Part shown: positions 61,272 to 64,000 of the stretch, piece after piece
Layout of the letters: each line of letters starts with the position of its first letter
Numbering within the stretch: position 1 is the stretch's first letter
Assembly (NCBI GenBank): GCA_037129925.1
Contig: JBAXTZ010000005.1
Span: 30,578 to 94,577 of the forward strand
Length of the DNA: 64,000 bases
Source of the DNA: JBAXTZ01 sp037129925
GTDB lineage: Bacteria > Bacillota > Negativicutes > JBAXTZ01
Reading direction: 5' to 3'
Notes under the pieces: generated by a model
The model's input: the letters and a program-made list of their open reading frames with translations, nothing else
Told to the model about the DNA's origin: nothing
Database searches by the model: none
Translations under genes and position numbers: made by a program

Positions 61272-62261
61272 TTGAACTGTACAAAGAATTTTCGCCAGAC
61301 GTTGATTGTCTTTGCTTTCTTGGTTTTCGTTTCAGTGCAAGCAGTTTGGGCGGCGGCGCTGCCGTCTTGGAGCGATACTGCTGACAAACAGGCAATAATT
61401 ACTTTCGTAACAGCAGTAACCGATAAGAATTCACCTCAGTATATCGCGCCGATCGACCGGATTGCGGTATTTGACAATGACGGCACGATAATTCCCGAGA
61501 AACCGTACTCGTTTATTGATATGTTCGCGATGTTGCAGGCGAAAAAGCTGCACAGTAGCGAAGCGGAATGGAAAAATGATGCTTGGGCGCAGAAACTGTT
61601 TAACTGTACTCCGGCTGAATTTGACGATATTCGTCAGACGATGCCCGCCGAAGAATTTGGCAAAATATTTGCCGCCGGTAATGGCGGTCAGTCTCAGGAC
61701 CAGGTCGACCAGGCGCTCCATGAATATGTTTACACCAATACTATGCATCCCAAGTACAAAAAACCACCGGCGCAATTGTTGTATAAACCAATGGTGGAAC
61801 TGATAACCTACTTAAAAGCTAATGGTTTTACTGTGTATTTGTCGAGCGGCAGCACCACCGATTATCTGCGGCAGTTTAGCGAGTCATCGGCCGGTATCTC
61901 CAAGAGTAACGTCATCGGTTGGGATTATCGCGACGAAGTCAAGTATGATACTAACGGTAAGCTCTATCTCTATAAGACAACCGATTTGGTGGCGCCGGCG
62001 CCGTTAAACGAGGGAAAACCAATTAACATTTACCGGCATGTCGGGCGTCGCCCGGTGTTTGCCTTTGGCAACAGCAGCGGCGACTTGGAAATGCTGACTT
62101 ATACCCGGCAGAACACATTGCCGTCGCTATGTTTGATTTTAAACCATGACGATGGCGTTCGCGAGTATGCTTATGACTTTGGGCAAAAAGTTTGGGATGC
62201 CGCCAAGGCGCAAAAATGGATAGTCGTGCGTATGAAAGAAGATTTTGCGACAATCTATTGA
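61272..62261 (+). CDS. Exported HAD-family phosphatase
   Basis: The product is 329 residues from TTG 61272, preceded by gggagg; the frame continues upstream to 61170 but overlaps the guaD terminator. The signal peptide ends at VWA. HAD motif I is D68-N-D70-G-T and motif IV follows in GNSSGDLEM. It should dephosphorylate a small phosphoester in the periplasm or outside. It precedes the purine permease gene by 25 bp, so an uptake-linked phosphatase (for example on nucleotides) is conceivable, but this is inference. Confidence 0.82.
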   Translation: MNCTKNFRQTLIVFAFLVFVSVQAVWAAALPSWSDTADKQAIITFVTAVTDKNSPQYIAPIDRIAVFDNDGTIIPEKPYSFIDMFAMLQAKKLHSSEAEWKNDAWAQKLFNCTPAEFDDIRQTMPAEEFGKIFAAGNGGQSQDQVDQALHEYVYTNTMHPKYKKPPAQLLYKPMVELITYLKANGFTVYLSSGSTTDYLRQFSESSAGISKSNVIGWDYRDEVKYDTNGKLYLYKTTDLVAPAPLNEGKPINIYRHVGRRPVFAFGNSSGDLEMLTYTRQNTLPSLCLILNHDDGVREYAYDFGQKVWDAAKAQKWIVVRMKEDFATIY

Positions 62262-62286
62262 CCCGGATTAAGCACAGGAGATGGAT

Positions 62287-63615
62287 TTGAATATAAGAAC
62301 CGGATTGGATAAATTTTTCAAGCTCAGCGAAAATGGAACCGGCATCAAGACGGAAATCCTTGCCGGATTTACCAGCTTCTTTGCAATGGCTTATATAATT
62401 TTCGTCAACCCGACGATGTTGGCGGCTGCCGGTGTTCCCAAAGCCGCAGCGTTTGCCGCGACAATTTACGCTACAGTAGCCGCATCACTACTTATGGGGC
62501 TATGGGCGAATTATCCGGTAGCGGTCGCGCCCGGCATGGGCTTGAATGCCGTTTTTGCCTATTATCTATGCGGCACGTTGCATTTGCCTTGGACGGTAGC
62601 GCTGGTGGTGGTGTTTTTTTCCGGGGTGCTATTTTTGTTGCTGACCTTTGGCGGTATCCGGCTGGCGATAATCCGTGCCATACCCGACAATCTTAAGAGT
62701 GCAATTGGTGTGGGTATCGGGCTGTTTATTGCTTTTATCGGTTTTCAAAATGCCGGCATCATTGTCAGTGACCCGGCAACCTATATTGTGTTGGGAAACA
62801 TGACCCACCCGGCACCAATACTGGCGTTGCTGGGTGTGATGATTGGCGCGGCGCTGATGGCGCGGCAGGTAAAAGGCTCGATGTTAATCAGTATCATAAC
62901 AGTTACGATTGCCGGAATGGTCATCGGAATTGTGCCGGTGCCAACCAGTATCGATAAGATAATCAGTTTTAACATACCGACAGTGGGCGATACGTTTTTA
63001 AAAATCGACATCGCCGGATTCTTCCAGTATAACCTGTACACCGTGGTATTTACTTTTGTCGTGGTGCAACTGTTTGACAACATGGGAACGATGATTGGGC
63101 TGTCGCGAAAAATCGGCAAGACCGGAACCGCAGACGACAGCGCCGGAATTAATAAGGCGCTCAATGCCGATGCGATTGCCACGATTGGCGGGTCGCTGCT
63201 CGGCACAACGCCGATGAATGCCTATGTAGAAAACGCCGCCGGTATCAGCGAGGGCGGCCGCACCGGATTAACAGCGATTGTAGTGGCGGCGCTGTTCGCG
63301 GTGGCGCTAGTTTTTGCGCCGCTGGTAGGTCTTATTCCGGCTTATGCCACGGCTCCGGCGTTAATTTTGGTGGGAGCGCTGATGATGGCCGAAGTTTCTC
63401 ACGTAAAATTTGATGATTTAACAGAAGGTGTTCCGGCGTTCTTTACGATTATCATGATGCCGCTGACATTCAGTATCGCGGACGGGTTTGCGTTTGGGTT
63501 TATCAGCTACGCGCTGCTCAAACTGCTCGCCGGACGGGCGCGGGAAGTGCACTGGATTCTTTGGGTTATTGCCGTGGCGTTTGCCGGGGCAACAGTGTTG
63601 AAGGTGATGAATTAA
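62287..63615 (+). CDS. NCS2/AzgA-type adenine/guanine/hypoxanthine permease
   Basis: The frame opens at ATG 62281, but aggag (62276-62280) sits directly against that codon. TTG 62287, 6 bp after the ribosome site, is a better start, giving 442 residues. FFKLSENGTGIKTEILAG, the NPTMLAAAGVP region and VAPGMGLNAVFAYY mark the AzgA subfamily. It imports purine bases for the two deaminases in this window. Confidence 0.88.
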   Translation: MNIRTGLDKFFKLSENGTGIKTEILAGFTSFFAMAYIIFVNPTMLAAAGVPKAAAFAATIYATVAASLLMGLWANYPVAVAPGMGLNAVFAYYLCGTLHLPWTVALVVVFFSGVLFLLLTFGGIRLAIIRAIPDNLKSAIGVGIGLFIAFIGFQNAGIIVSDPATYIVLGNMTHPAPILALLGVMIGAALMARQVKGSMLISIITVTIAGMVIGIVPVPTSIDKIISFNIPTVGDTFLKIDIAGFFQYNLYTVVFTFVVVQLFDNMGTMIGLSRKIGKTGTADDSAGINKALNADAIATIGGSLLGTTPMNAYVENAAGISEGGRTGLTAIVVAALFAVALVFAPLVGLIPAYATAPALILVGALMMAEVSHVKFDDLTEGVPAFFTIIMMPLTFSIADGFAFGFISYALLKLLAGRAREVHWILWVIAVAFAGATVLKVMN

Positions 63616-63699
63616 TACCGGGCGTTTTGCAAGAATCACGTAACTGCGGCTTGGTATATTGAGTTTACTGTAAAGATTTAGTGAAATTAGGGGTGTGCT

Positions 63700-64000
63700 A
63701 TGAAAACCAAAATCATCTTGCTCTTGCTAGCGTTTGCGCTATGCAGCAGTATTTGTAGCGCGGCGGCTAACGAGCCACAGCCGGTTCCGCCGCCACTATC
63801 GTTAATTGACCAGCAGAATACCTGGTTGAGTTTCATGGGGTCAATAGCCGCATACTGGGACGGCACTGGCACGGATGCAGGTTCCAGTAGTTACTTGTTC
63901 GCCAAAATGCTTAACCAAGGACCGTTGCAATTGGGAAACGAGACGGTTAATTTTGCCAACAGCGTTCAAATGGTGCTGCCGGCTACTTCAAAATGGAAAC
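63700..64000 (+). CDS. Exported protein, N-terminal part (runs off the window)
   Basis: An ATG at 63700 follows aggggtg and opens a frame to the window edge: 100 codons. The first 22 residues form a signal peptide (KIILLLLAFALCSSICSAAA), and the mature part starts NEPQPVPPPLSL. The rest is Ser/Asn-rich and matches no family I recognise. It is probably the 5' end of an envelope protein. Confidence 0.7.
   Translation, partial: MKTKIILLLLAFALCSSICSAAANEPQPVPPPLSLIDQQNTWLSFMGSIAAYWDGTGTDAGSSSYLFAKMLNQGPLQLGNETVNFANSVQMVLPATSKWK

Noticed and set aside
1..64000. Search for rRNA and tRNA genes
   Set aside because: I saw no cloverleaf-like sequences or rRNA segments in the spacers; a dedicated search could still find a missed short RNA.

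Overview
This 64 kb window is a chromosomal segment from a diderm (outer-membrane-bearing) Firmicute, most likely a member of the Negativicutes. The evidence is an S-layer-homology-domain porin ending in Phe (17.9 kb), two PagL-like outer-membrane barrels, an inverse autotransporter (50.3 kb), a reverse rubrerythrin, an [FeFe]-hydrogenase, Firmicute-type Shine-Dalgarno sites and frequent TTG/GTG starts. The taxonomic call is inference. I see no rRNA, tRNA or CRISPR array.

Layout. 0-3.6 kb: a PTS-based sugar locus (GH38 alpha-mannosidase running off the left edge, EIIABC permease) divergent from an RpiR-type regulator. 3.6-8.3 kb: an accessory or defence-like island with a DUF3795 gene, the tail of a dead tyrosine recombinase, an HNH endonuclease with homing-endonuclease-associated repeats, an AlbA_2/ATPase regulator and an AbiEi/AbiEii toxin-antitoxin pair whose promoter lies inside a perfect palindrome. 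8.3-17.9 kb: a COG4586/4587/3694-type ABC exporter, a HEAT/YgjP pair, an amino-acid permease, a ROK regulator and an HD-GYP sensor. 17.9-24.6 kb: envelope genes: SLH porin, ThrE and EamA exporters, then a tandemly duplicated pair of outer-membrane barrel genes, each PagL-like gene following a barrel of another family. 24.6-28.8 kb (minus strand): GPH sugar symporter, glycerophosphodiesterase, adenine deaminase. 28.8-34.5 kb: uridine-kinase-like protein and four exported proteins. 34.7-41.9 kb: MFS carrier, a stand-alone TipAS-like protein next to an [FeFe]-hydrogenase, and exported hydrolases. 41.9-44.7 kb: an amino-acid permease, a pseudopilin-like protein and rsmG. 44.7-56.5 kb: two tandem histidine kinase/response regulator pairs followed by a 2066-residue inverse autotransporter adhesin. 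56.7-64 kb: peptide transporter, reverse rubrerythrin, YgjV-GNAT fusion, guanine deaminase, HAD phosphatase, purine permease and the start of an exported protein.

How it works together. Purine salvage is represented by adenine deaminase, guanine deaminase and an AzgA-type permease. The two LytS-like kinases and their regulators end just before the adhesin, whose upstream region has an 11-bp-spaced direct repeat suited to OmpR/SARP-type winged-helix regulators; I infer that they control it. The tandem barrel/PagL-like genes look like a lipid A or outer-membrane remodelling module.

Two repeat systems cut across the window: (i) short hairpin elements with a shared GTAGGGGC head, one of which supplies the rsmG stop codon; (ii) degenerate tandem tracts of 7-bp units in intergenic spacers and inside two genes, including rsmG. 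The single most unusual structure is a perfect 38-bp palindrome inside an outer-membrane barrel gene (23552-23589).
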